DNA of 64,000 bases from NCBI GenBank assembly GCA_905221605.1, contig CAJNDS010000114.1, positions 969,298 through 1,033,297 on the forward strand. Direction: 5' to 3'. Shown here in pieces: positions 51,395 to 62,220 of this stretch (the stretch's first letter is position 1; each line of letters begins with the position of its first letter). Both the position numbers and the translations under genes were made by a program. The notes below the pieces were generated by a model. It did not search any database and was not told the DNA's origin. It was given only the letters and a program-made list of their open reading frames with translations. Origin of the DNA: Symbiodinium natans. Taxonomy: Eukaryota; Sar; Dinophyceae; Suessiales; Symbiodiniaceae.

Positions 51395-52640
51395 ATCCAG
51401 GAACACTCTCAGACCCTAGCATTCGTGGCTACGATTGAAAGCCTTGCGAATCCAGGATTCAGGTACTTCTTCGTCAAAAAGCGATAATAAAACCCTAAAG
51501 CCTGAACCCTAAGACCCGAACCTCCTTCCATCAACTCCACGCAGCTGATGCCGATGCAATTTGGTCTCGCCAGTCTGCAACGCCCACGGTGCCTGCGGGG
51601 TGCTCTTCAGGAGAGGCTCTGTTGGGTCTTATACATGTACAGAATCGTTTACATGTACAGTTACATTTACACTTACAAAAACATATAGGCATATATACAG
51701 TATGTGCATACGTATATTTGTGGTTGCTTGTAAATATATAAACATGGGGATCTGCCTATAAGTTCATAAGCCCTCAGCCCCGTAGCATTACTCCTGGTGC
51801 CTCTCTACAAATGGGTAGTTGCCAAGTCAAACTACGGATCCCCAATACGATACCACCCCCCCCCCCCCCAGGACCCCCCCCCCCCCACCAACCAAGACGT
51901 ATCCTGACAGCTAAACCACAAGTTCTCCGGAAACCAATAGCATCCGAGCTGCTTTTGTAGGTCGTGCAAAAGACCCGCTCAGCGCCATGTCCTGTCTCCG
52001 GCCATGACAAGCACTTCAAGGCACTTCAGAGCGTTCAAATACTGGGAGTGCTTGTGTAACTGTGTAACTGTGTTTTCCGGAAGACACCGACGAAGTCCTC
52101 CAGAAGCCTTGCCCAAATTGTGCAACATTGAGGGTGTCAGGGTCTGACAGCATCAATCTGGAGAGGTGGTCAGTTGACATTGTGCAGCCCCCTTTCATGA
52201 GGGAATCTAACCCCTAAACCCTAACCCACATTTTGGCTGACTCCAGGTGATCCTTTCTCTCGCGCTTTGTGTCCCCCAAACCTTTCTCCCCCCGCCCAAG
52301 AGAAAAGACCAGCTGACCCTGAGAGAGCCCAAGACACCTTACCTTCAGCAAGCAATAGACGTGTTAAGGGTTCAGGGGGTTCTCAAAATCATTATCCCTT
52401 TTTGGGTTCCCAGTGTTCGCAGCCCGAGATCAAGGGTAGGACCAGAATGCAGAGAAGCGCCGAGCTTAGGATCCTCATGATAACTGAAGAGTACACTCAA
52501 TAAGGGGTATCGAACTTTCCGGGTACCGGAAACCCTACTTTGCGGCTCTTTGGATAGTCTAAAGCTCCACGTCCAAACTCAATCAAAGCAGCAACCCTCA
52601 CGCCTTGTTTTCCCTGAATTCGTTCCTTGTGTTGAGCTGC
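51395..52640. repeat. Segmental duplication, copy 1
   Basis: Highly similar to 57105-58000 in the same orientation, from GACCCTAGCATTCGTGGCTA to CTTGTGTTGAGCTGC. Copy 1 has about 360 bp extra (about 52200-52560) that copy 2 lacks. Short open frames in it are not conserved between copies, so I call no gene. Confidence 0.88.
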
Positions 52641-52649
52641 GGATAAGGG

Positions 52650-54600
52650 TTTAGGGTTTAGCGTTTGGTCCTGCCGTCGTTTTGAGGGTCGCGGAAGAGG
52701 CAATCACAAAGCACGAGCTCGTCATCCGGTGTGGCCAGCTCTCCCGCAAAAGCGCGACATCATGCTCACCAGGGCGATCTGTGACATCTGCAAAGAATGA
52801 GCATGAGGACTGACCTGCCTTCACATGTTCACACGTTGCTCCGTGAAACATCGCAAAGCACATGTTTTGTTTCACGCCGCGCCCCCGGCCTTTTGCATGG
52901 TTCAGCAGAGAACTCTGGCAAATGAAGTCTTGGGTCTCTGGTACGAGCAGGGATGCCCTAATGCGGCCGGTTTTGCAAGTTTCCGCGTTCCCAGACCCTC
53001 CTACACTTCCATGAGCCCAAACAAACAGCTTGAAAACCGCCCACACGTCTGTGCAGCTGTACAACCGAGCAACCGCGGCAGTTGGATTCGCAACACCGCG
53101 TCCGCGCACAAATTAAGAAACTCCCAGGCTACGGCTCTCTGCCTTGCCTCGGGGACTGCGTAAACCCCCAAATGAACCTGAAAAGTTTACGGCTTAGGGC
53201 TGGGTTTATGGTACTCATACCTTCATAGAACGAGTACTTTCAGCAAAAATTCTACCCCACTATTTGCATACTGGTGGTGTTCAAGTGTTGCGGTCTTAGG
53301 GGGGTCAGAGCGCCCATCTTGGTGTCAGAAGAAGGCCGTGCAGAGTGTATGCCCGGCTTTTTGGGAGAAACCAAAAAGAACGTAATCAGCGTTGATCCTC
53401 CCAAAGGGTCTTCACAAAATCCGAGAGGACCAGTCGACTGGCTTGAAAAACCCCTGTGGACCCCTCGACTGGCTTCAAAACTGTTCGACTCAGATGTCGA
53501 GACTCCCATATCTTGAGTCCTGACACCGCACCTCAAACTCCCGTATCGGGTGCGCCTGCGTTGACTTCACGAGACAAGCGTTTCACTTGGGTAGATGTAG
53601 GGTCCTTCATCCCTAAACGGGCGCCCCTTATTTAGAAAAAGAGTAGGGCTATAAGAACCCTACACATGGGTTATAACTACCCTAAATTGGTTTTTGCCCA
53701 AGGTTGACATTTCGTGAGGCCTTTGTTTTCGGCTTCAACCCAACCAACTGGAATTTTCCAGATCATCAGTGCGCCTCGCCATTCTAGCGCCGCTGCACCA
53801 AAACTACCTCTGCTAAGAGAGAGATACTAAAATCTCTCCCCTGTCATGAGGCTCTTTGAGACCCTAGACCCTACAGTTCCCTTTTCAGGATGCCGCCTTT
53901 GGACGACGCAGCTGGAGGGCACGGCTTTCTGCCTTGCCTTGGGGACTGAACCTTAAAAGGTGTAGGGATTAAGGTTGGGTTCACTTGAGCAGATGTATGG
54001 TTCTTCCTCCCTAAACGGGCCCCTTAGTTGGACAAAGAGTAGGGTTATCAGAACACTGACATGGGTTCTAACTGCCCTGACTTGGGCCAAGTACAGCTCG
54101 TACAGCTAGTATACTTACCCCTACTAAACCCTAAACCCAACAACAGGTTCTTGGCTTCAAACCAAGCCAGCACTTCATCCTAAACCCTAAACTCTAAAAG
54201 GCCCTAAACCCTCATCCCTCTTACATGCCTCTTCAGAGAACCTGGTGGCGGATCTTCAAAACTTGGAAAGCATGCGCTCCGAAGCTCTGATTCAGGAAGT
54301 TTTTTTCGGAAGGCCCTAGTGGTCCTAAACTAGGATCCCCGCTCAAGTAGTCCATTACAGCTTGTTCCCGGACCCTTTCCAAAAAGTACCCCAAAAAGGG
54401 TTTCTACATTTGCGCACGGGCAGGGCAACTGCATGGTGCTGCCTTCCACGCAACCTCCCGTGCCAAGCGGCCTCCAGCCGAGACTTCTAGGAGCTAGATG
54501 TCGTTTAAGCTTTCGGGGGATTTGGGAGCCCTATAAGAATGAAAACTTAGTTGACATATGAGTGGTAGAGATACATGAATGTTTTCGCGCCCATTGAGAA
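52650..54600. other. Unique/duplicated DNA without recognised gene
   Basis: Two diverged copies of one unit lie at about 53120-53715 and 53915-54125 (GGCTYTCTGCCTTGCCTYGG, then GGGTAGATGTAGGG-type and CCTAAACGGGC segments). Open frames at 52651-53109 minus and 52825-53163 plus overlap each other and show no domain. Confidence 0.6.
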
Positions 54601-54637
54601 TAGCCAACCCCGCATCAACTCGGAGCACATGCTTCCT

Positions 54638-56589
54638 TCATAAAGAAATAACGTCATCGGCTTCGTCATCTTCGAGCTGCGGACACTGGGGAAGCTTCAT
54701 GGCACCCTTTGCAGGGACGCCCTGCACCGATGCACCGGGTCCGGCGGATGCGAAGAGGCTGTGAACGCGGCGAAAGCGTGCTGCCAGTTGTCTGGGAGTG
54801 TGGCCTCGACGGTTGGGAATATCTGGATCAGCCTTGGCAGACAAGAGGAGCTCCGCTAGTGCGGCGTTGTCTGAAGTAGCTGCCCAGCCGAGGGGTGTCG
54901 TGCTGCCCTCCCCGAAAACATAGCTTAAGTTGCTTCGGCTTCTGAAACATAACCGCACTCTGCCCGCAATCTCCAAGGCCCTGTAAAACCCCATGAGATG
55001 CTCGGGCTGGTTGACGTCTGCACGTGCCTGGAGCAAGACGTCTGCAGTGCTCCTGGCCAGGTTGGGCACACATCGGCTAAACATGGCCAAGGTCGAAAGG
55101 GGCGTCACGGACAAGTTGACATCCGCCTTCAGTTCGACCAGCTTCTTGGTAACTTCCAAAGGTGCCAACTTGCCGCAAGCATAGGCTATAGGGGTGTTCC
55201 ACACTCTTCCAACTCGCAAGTTCACATCCGCACCATGGCGCACCAGCATCTCAACGGAAGCGACATCACGGCAAGTCCCAAGGCACGCGTTACCCTCTCC
55301 ACTCGTTGAGTTGGGGCTTGCTCTCTGGCGCAACAACTCCAGCACCACAGCATGACCCCGGGCACCACGTTGCAAGGCAAGATGCATGGGTGGGTAGCCC
55401 AGCACGCCGACAGATAACATAGAGCGGCAAACTTGGCCGCAAGTGCTGACAGAGGCCTTAGCATCTGCAAGTGCTCGCACCATTGACACGTCGCCCGATA
55501 CAGCAGCGCAGGCCATACCACCCATGGTCGATGTCCTGATGGCTTGGGCCATATCTTTAAAACCAAAGTAGGACAGAAATGCAGCGGGCGGGCGTTGCAC
55601 GTCGGGTTGTCCGACCCAATCGTGCAACCTGGCTTTGAGATACCGGCACAACTCCAGCTGCTGCTTGTGCTTTGTGAGGTATGCAATGCGTGCATGCAGG
55701 GCTGTCTGAATGAACTCGTTGACACCGTGGCGGTCGGCATCCACAGTGAAGACTCCTTCCTGCACAGGTGCATAGATCCAATGGTTGGCCATTGCGACCT
55801 CTGCGTCATCCCCTGCGTGCACCACCACCATGGGCAAGTCTGCTTTGTTGGACAGCTGGGCGCACCAAAGCTCGGCCTGAGGATTTGGGGGGATGGTGGG
55901 CTACGTAGGGTATCTTAGGAAAAGGGGTGTATATTACTAGGGCCGTTAAGAGCCATACAGCTCAAAAACCAGACAGAGTGATGTCTGGAAAGAAAAATTT
56001 CCAAATCAGCACCAGCGGCCCTGCACCAACCCCGCTCCAGCCACGACTCGTAATCGCAAAGCTTTCCTGAGTCCGAATGCCTCAGTGGAGGGACCAAAGC
56101 AAGGAAGATGTTGCAGGAGTCGACGTAGGATGGGATGGAAATCACCGAGGAGCGTCGATCTTTGGTTCTCCCGCGCTGCTGCGGGATGCTGAACCAATCT
56201 AGCCACAGATACCCCTTGGCTAGCGCAGTCCGCTCCTGGCGAGAGAAGCCACGATCTCCCAAAAGGGCTTGCGTTACCATGTCTGGCTGACCCGGCAATG
56301 TGCCCTCGATGAAGCCTCGCAATGTCTGCTGCAGCACCTGGAACTGCTTGCCCTCTGCATCTGGATGGTGCCGTCCGAGCCACTGGTGAGACACAAAGAC
56401 ACAGTACATGCCCGGACGGTGCTTGACAAGCTTTCCCGCAGCTCGGAGTTCTTCGTGCACTGTGGGTGGCCCAGATATCTGCAAGACGTCTGCTATGCTG
56501 ACTACCCACATGGCTTGCAGCTGTAAGTGCTCCGACTCCTCATAGTCAACAGCAGACATTTCACTGATGCAGCGTCTCAGCATGGCCAT
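54638..56589 (-). CDS. SHQW-module/ankyrin-repeat protein, two exons
   Basis: Exon 1 56589-56020 (190 codons), exon 2 55876-54638; 602 residues. Exon 1 carries CVFVSHQWLGRHHPD (about 64-78), LWLDWFSIPQQ (about 130), SIPSYVDSCNIFLALVPPL and SWLERGWCR, a module I know from expanded dinoflagellate ankyrin families. The intron is GC-AG (AGG|GCCGCT ... CTCAG|GCCGAG) and restores RGWCRAELWCAQLSNKADLP. Exon 2 continues MVVVHAGDDAEV and then ankyrin units: GYPPMHLALQRGARGHAVV, VEMLVRHGADVNLRVG, TPIAYACGKLAPLEV, TTPLGWAATSDNAALAELLL. Cytosolic protein-binding role inferred. No membrane segment or signal peptide. It is the longest intact host-type gene in the window. Confidence 0.85.
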
Positions 56590-57104
56590 GACTAGGGCTC
56601 ACGCCACGCACAAAGTTTCGCTCCCGGTGCTCCTGAGCCTTCTGAAACAACTTGCGCAACCGGCGTCTGGGACACGGCCGTCATGGTGATGCAGCTTTCG
56701 GAAGAAACAGGATCCAACAGGATCCAATCCACACAATCCACACAAGGAGCCTTACGTCTTACAGGCGATGCCTCTCACTTCACCGGAACCCTTTCGCACC
56801 TGCTCAGGAGGCACCAGCGTCGATGGCGGAGGCTTCCTTGCAGATCACTCAGCGTCGGGCTTCAACTCGCGCGGAGAGCTTCAATCCCCCAATTAAGGGT
56901 CCATGTACCGGGCTTGACAGTACTTCCTGGGACTTCTGGGCCACTGGGCAAGTTCGACCCTCATAACCAAGAGCCCAACCTGCTAGGGCCAGCTCGGGCT
57001 CAGGGTTTCGGGAACCCAAATCCCTGTAGGGGCTATGTCTTCAGGGTTGAGAGGGCATAAGAGAACTCTTTGTGCATCCGGGCTATGCTGTCCTGGCCGG
57101 AAAG

Positions 57105-58000
57105 TCTCAGGAACACTCTCCGACCCTAGCACTCGTGGCTACGATTGAAAGCCTTGCGAATCCAGGATTCAGGTACTTCTTCGTCAAAAAGCGATAATGA
57201 AACCCTAAACCGTGAACCCTAAGACCCGAACCTCCTTCCATCAACTCCACGCAGCTGATGCCGATGCAATTTGGTCTTGCCAGTCTGTAACGCCCACGGT
57301 GCTTGCGGGGTGCTCTTCAGTAGAGGCTCTGTTGGGTCTTATACATGTACAGAAACATTACATGTACAGTTACATTTACACTTACATAAACATATAGGCA
57401 TATATACAGCATGTGTATGCGCATATGTGTGGTTGCTTGTAAATGTATAAACATGGGGATCCGTTAGCATGTTCTGCCTATAAGTTCATAAGCCCTCAGC
57501 CCCGAAGCAGAACAACCCCTGCAAATTACGGATCCCCAATACTACACCCCCCCCCCCCAGAAAAAACAATCCTGACTCTAGGCACCTCTAAACAGGTGGC
57601 CCCATCATATGGGGTCCCTTCCCGGCCCCCCCACCAATCAAGACGTATCCTCACAGCTCAACCACAAGTTCTTCCCGGAAACCATATAGCGAGCTGCTGT
57701 TGTAGATTGTGCAAAAAACCCGCCGCAGCATCATGTCCTGTCTTCGGCCATGACAAGCACTTCAAGGCACTTCAGAGCGTTCAAAAACTGGGAGTGCTTG
57801 TGCAACTGCAGAACTGCACGTTTTTTGGAAAACACTTTAAGTCTTGCCCAAAGTGCAAGATGGAGGGCGACAGCTTCAATCTGGAGGGTGGTTGACATTG
57901 TGCACCCTTGAATCTAAAGATCACGTCCAAAATTAATCAAAGCAGCAACTCTCACGCTGTTTTCCCTAACTTTGTTCCTTGTGTTGAGCTGCAGCTGACA
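57105..58000. repeat. Segmental duplication, copy 2
   Basis: Direct-orientation partner of 51395-52640, spacing about 5.7 kb, flanking the ankyrin gene. Lacks the 360-bp segment of copy 1. Confidence 0.88.
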
Positions 58001-58429
58001 TGTTCTGTACTTCCTAATGCGACCACCTCTAAAGGCAGAAGGCCCTTCTGCTCGAACTTCAAGAAAAAGATGGTGGGGCACCCGTCTTGCCCTTGTGATG
58101 CATGGAACCCTAAACCATCAAACCCTGAACCCTGAAACCGACACCCTAAACCCTAAACCCCCCAAACCCCAAACCCCAAACCCCAAACCCCAAACCCCAA
58201 ACCCTAAACCCCAAACCCCAAAACCCCAAACCCCAAACCCTAAACCCTAAACCCTACTACGGCTGACCCCACTCAGTACGCTGCTCCTCCTTGGCAGAGC
58301 ACAGCCCATGTGAGAGCCTTAGAAGATCACATTTAGGGCTTATAGGGTTTAGGGTTTAGGGTTTAGGGTTTAGGATTTAGGGTTTAGGGTTTAGGGTTTA
58401 GGGTTTAGGTTTTAAGGTCCAGATAGCAA

Positions 58430-59065
58430 GATCAATCCTAGATGCTTGGGCGTAAGAACGCATCTTTGGCGTAAGAAAAGATTTTCCCGGAAAAAGCTTT
58501 CGCTGTCCGTGAGAACAATCTAGAAACAAGAACGAACAAAGGCCGGCAAGAAGGGCCGACCTGAGCAGAGCGCTGCCAGCTCGAAACTTTAGAGGGATTT
58601 ATCCAGCATGTAACTTAGCTGACGCAGCGGAAGTGCAGTGTGGAGGTGCCTGGATATATCACGCAGCTTGAGACCAAAACGGACCTCTTGCATAGCAAGT
58701 TTGTGTTAACGCCTTTCATCGAAAGTACAAGTTGCCACAGCAGCCCCGCACAGATAAGCAGTCAACTGCAGGTTTGACAAGACCTGGATCTTGCCGGCAA
58801 GGATGCATGGCTTTGTGCAGGTGAACAAGATCTGGTTTATGGTTCTGGCGGGCGCGCAACTTTCCAACTCCAGCAACTGGCCGTTGGCTGGCGGCATGCA
58901 CCCGACTACCTGAAGCCAGACCATCACCGTAGCAAGTGGGCAAGCTTTCACTTGCTCTCAATGCCAATTGTGCCCCCAAAAGGTCAGTTGTGAATTGGCT
59001 TGCGTTTGTTGGCTTTCCAAGCTTCCAGTTCAAGCTGAATGGGCGCCAGGTCAGCAGTAAAGCCA
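58430..59065 (+). pseudogene. Inverted, broken copy of the 46.6-47.2 kb exon
   Basis: Plus-strand 58550-59065 matches exon 2 of the gene at 46593-48761 in the opposite orientation (GCCGGCAAGAAGGGC onward). It has a single-base deletion early on, a CAG-to-TAG change, an 18-bp deletion and further indels, so it cannot make the protein. The adjacent 58430-58550 is instead a direct-orientation copy of 46330-46470, so the copy is rearranged. Confidence 0.8.
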
Positions 59066-59069
59066 AATC

Positions 59070-59790
59070 AGACCCCAAAAAGACACAAGAAGCGTAGGAC
59101 ACGTTTGAGTGCCCCCGCAGTTGCAATTCAGCTTGTCATGTGCAATACTTGTTCCGTTATAATGCTATTGCCAACAGTTTTAAGCGACCGCTGACTATCT
59201 TTGCGCCCGACCCAAACGTGCATGCTTTGCGTGTCTCCGCAAAATTGAAAGCACACTTGCCATGTTTTACGGCCCATTCTAGGGTCCCATTTTTGGGCCC
59301 CAAAGCGAAGCCCGAAATGGGATCTTTTCTAAGAGTTTCGAATCAGGCAGACCCAGTTTTGGGACCCAATTTCTGGCCTCAAAATAAGGGCCAAAAACTG
59401 TGCGATTTCTGATGAGAAGACACACTTTTGAAGCTCGCCAAAATTTTGCCCGACGTGAGGACCGCTCCCGACATAAGACAATAAAAATGCACCGCTGCGT
59501 GGCAAGCGGTCGGTGGTGGGCCTGTACTTATTCATATAGGCGCCATTCAGGTTGCCACAGTTGCAATTCAGCTTGTCATGTGCTTTTTTTTTGGACTGAC
59601 GCCTCTTTACTACATCAGTAGCACAGTAGGCCGGTCTTGTTGGGCTCGACGTAAAGGGTGAAACAAGGTCAGCGCACACAATCCGCCAGACACAACAAGC
59701 AACCACCAAGCAAACAAACACCAAAGAAACAAAGCGAGCAATCGCGCTGAACTACTAGATACCCCACGGACTCAGTACTCGAGGTCGTCA
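59070..59790. other. Unique stretch, no recognised gene
   Basis: Contains GGGCCCCAAAGCGAAGCCC-type short inverted segments around 59280-59400. No frame with domain support. Confidence 0.5.
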
Positions 59791-62150
59791 ATGAAGTCCC
59801 GGTTCACAAGGAAGCACAGAGCTTGTGGGGGAATCGCAAATTGCGACATTGCCAGATTCTCAAAACCACCATCATGTAGCCACTGGTGCGACAGCGGTTA
59901 TTCAAACCGAGGTCATCAGAAGAGGTTCGGATCACGTACTCGTTGTCAAGGACAGACAACCGACACTCAATGGCGAAAGGATGTTGCAAGTCAGACTCCC
60001 TAGGGGGGATGAAAGATGTGCATATGCCCCATGGTGGTCAGCCAGTGGGGACTTAACAGCAAGAACAATCAAGGCAAGACCGGCCCAGGGCACTCCATGG
60101 TGGTCAGCCAGTGGAGTAGCTCCGAGTTTTGGGTGCTCCATTCACCTTGGCGTACAAGTGCCCACCCAGAGAGGTGTCCGCGCCCGGCACAGGGGGCATA
60201 TGCCCCATGGAGGTCAGCCAGTGGGGACTTAACAGCAAGAACAATCAAAGCAGGACCGGCCCAGGGCACTCCATGGTGGTCAGCCAGTGGAGTAGCTCCG
60301 AGCACAGGGTTCTCCAGTCAACCTGGCGTACAAGTGCCCGCCCAGAGAGGTGCCCGCGCACGGCCAGAGGGGGGGCGAGAGTAGCTGCAGCTACCGATTC
60401 CACGGGGAGAGTCCACAGCGAGTTACCAAACCCTTAACGCCACAGGGTTTATAATGACAACGAGGAACCTCCCAGTCCAGGCATCTCACACAAGGCCACG
60501 CAACCTTGGCGCTGGCCTGCGCATCGGCACGCATCAGGTCCCTCCAAACCCAAACCCGCGAGGTACGTCGGTAAGGAGATGGGAGGGCTCACATCACATT
60601 GGTGCCGAAGTGCAAGGATCTCCATGGTATTGCTACTTTGGTCCAATCAGAGCCTTCAGGTAACATCCACGCGGGCGGGGAGCCCACTTGCCCTGCCGCA
60701 GGCCAAGCTCAGACGAGGGTGACCCTCAAGAGTCTCAAGAGGGCCAGGTTGTTCTACAAGTGGGGAATGGCTCCCTGCCAAGTCAGCGGGTGCATAATCT
60801 CCACGTAGAAGTGTCCACAGCCAGCGCGCCGAACTGCTAGGTCACCCTGTGCACTCAGTACTCGAAATCGTCGAAGAGGCCGGGAGCACACATGTAGCAC
60901 CGAGTGCGCAGGTGCGTCGCAAAATGCGACGTTGCCAGATTCACAAAACCACCATCATGCAGCCACCGATGCGAATACATTCAGCACCAGCCAAGGCCGT
61001 TCACGAGAAGGTTCACAAGTCCGCCATCACAGGTGGGGCATAGTCGTGCCTTGGCACGGGACGTTGCAGGTGTCAACCTTCTTGATCCGAAGTATAAAGT
61101 TGCCCCATGGTGGTCAGCCAGTGGGGACTTAACAGCAAGAACAAAGGGTAGGACCAGCCCAGAGCACTCCATGGTGGTCAGCCAGTGGAGCCTCTCCGAG
61201 CACAAGGCGCAACGTTCTTTTGACTCACAAGAGTCTCGTCCGACGGCCAAAGCAGGCTTGACTGCTTCGTTCCAATCAGAGCCATCAGGTAAACCCAAGC
61301 AGGCGGGGACCCCACCTGCCCCGCAGGAAGCGGGAGAGTCCCCCAGTCGAAACTTCGCACTCAAGGCCAAGCAACTATCTCCTTGGCCGGTGAGGGTTGA
61401 GGGTTCAATAACCAGAATCAGACCCTCCATGCCCAAACCGACAGACGTCGGCGAGGAGATGTGAGGGCTCACATCACGCTTGGCCACCTACCGATGGGGA
61501 GGTAGTCATGTATGGCTGCTTTGACGCAAGCAGAGATATACACCCAAGCAGGCAGGGAACCCCGCAGCAACCCAAGCACAGGCGAGAATGGCTCTCGTGA
61601 AGGCCAGGTTGTCCACAGGTGCTCGATGGCACATTGCCAGGGAAGTGGAAACCTGATCTCCGCGTAGAAGTGTCCACAACCCAGAAGCAGCATCCCCTAG
61701 CTGGTCTCTCCCAATTGGCATGACGCCGTTGTACGACAAGGGGGTGTCACCGTCCAGACGAGAGATGGTCAACACTCAAGTCCGAGGGGTTCACACACGG
61801 TCGTAGCACATAGAAGCAGGCAACCTGCCCGCCTAGAGGGGGCAGAGGAAAGGAGGATTGGCCGTTTTACCGATGACAAAGCTGGAACATCCAGGCAGGA
61901 CCGGTCCAGGGTAGTCCGTGGCAGATGGCCAGTGGAGCAACCACGAAAGAAAGGCCCCCCGTTCCCACAGGCACACCGCGGGGCCGACCCAGAAGGGTGT
62001 TCACAGCTGCGAGCTGTAAGCACACAAAAGACAAGCACGATCCAACCCGTAGCATAGACCACGAGAGGGTTGCCAAACCAAGAATATCCCGAGGTAGTCT
62101 TGCGGCATGTATCGGCGAGGAGATGTGAGGGCTCACATCACGCTAGGCAG
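59790..62150. repeat. Region of interspersed 60-180 bp subrepeats
   Basis: The motif CATGGTGGTCAGCCAGTGG recurs at about 60031, 60092, 60211 (one change), 60272, 61106 and 61169, in pairs about 60 bp apart and repeated every 179 bp. GGAGATGTGAGGGCTCACATCACG recurs (with changes) at 60574, 61456 and 62117. Many short frames on both strands are by-products. It lies immediately 3' of the unidentified gene at 62221-63987 and may be its 3' region or part of a larger element. Confidence 0.75.
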
Positions 62151-62220
62151 CATGCCATGAAAGGACTTAATGGCGCGTTCGCATGGCGTCAGTAGGAGCC
62201 CTCAGATGACAGTTTGCTGT

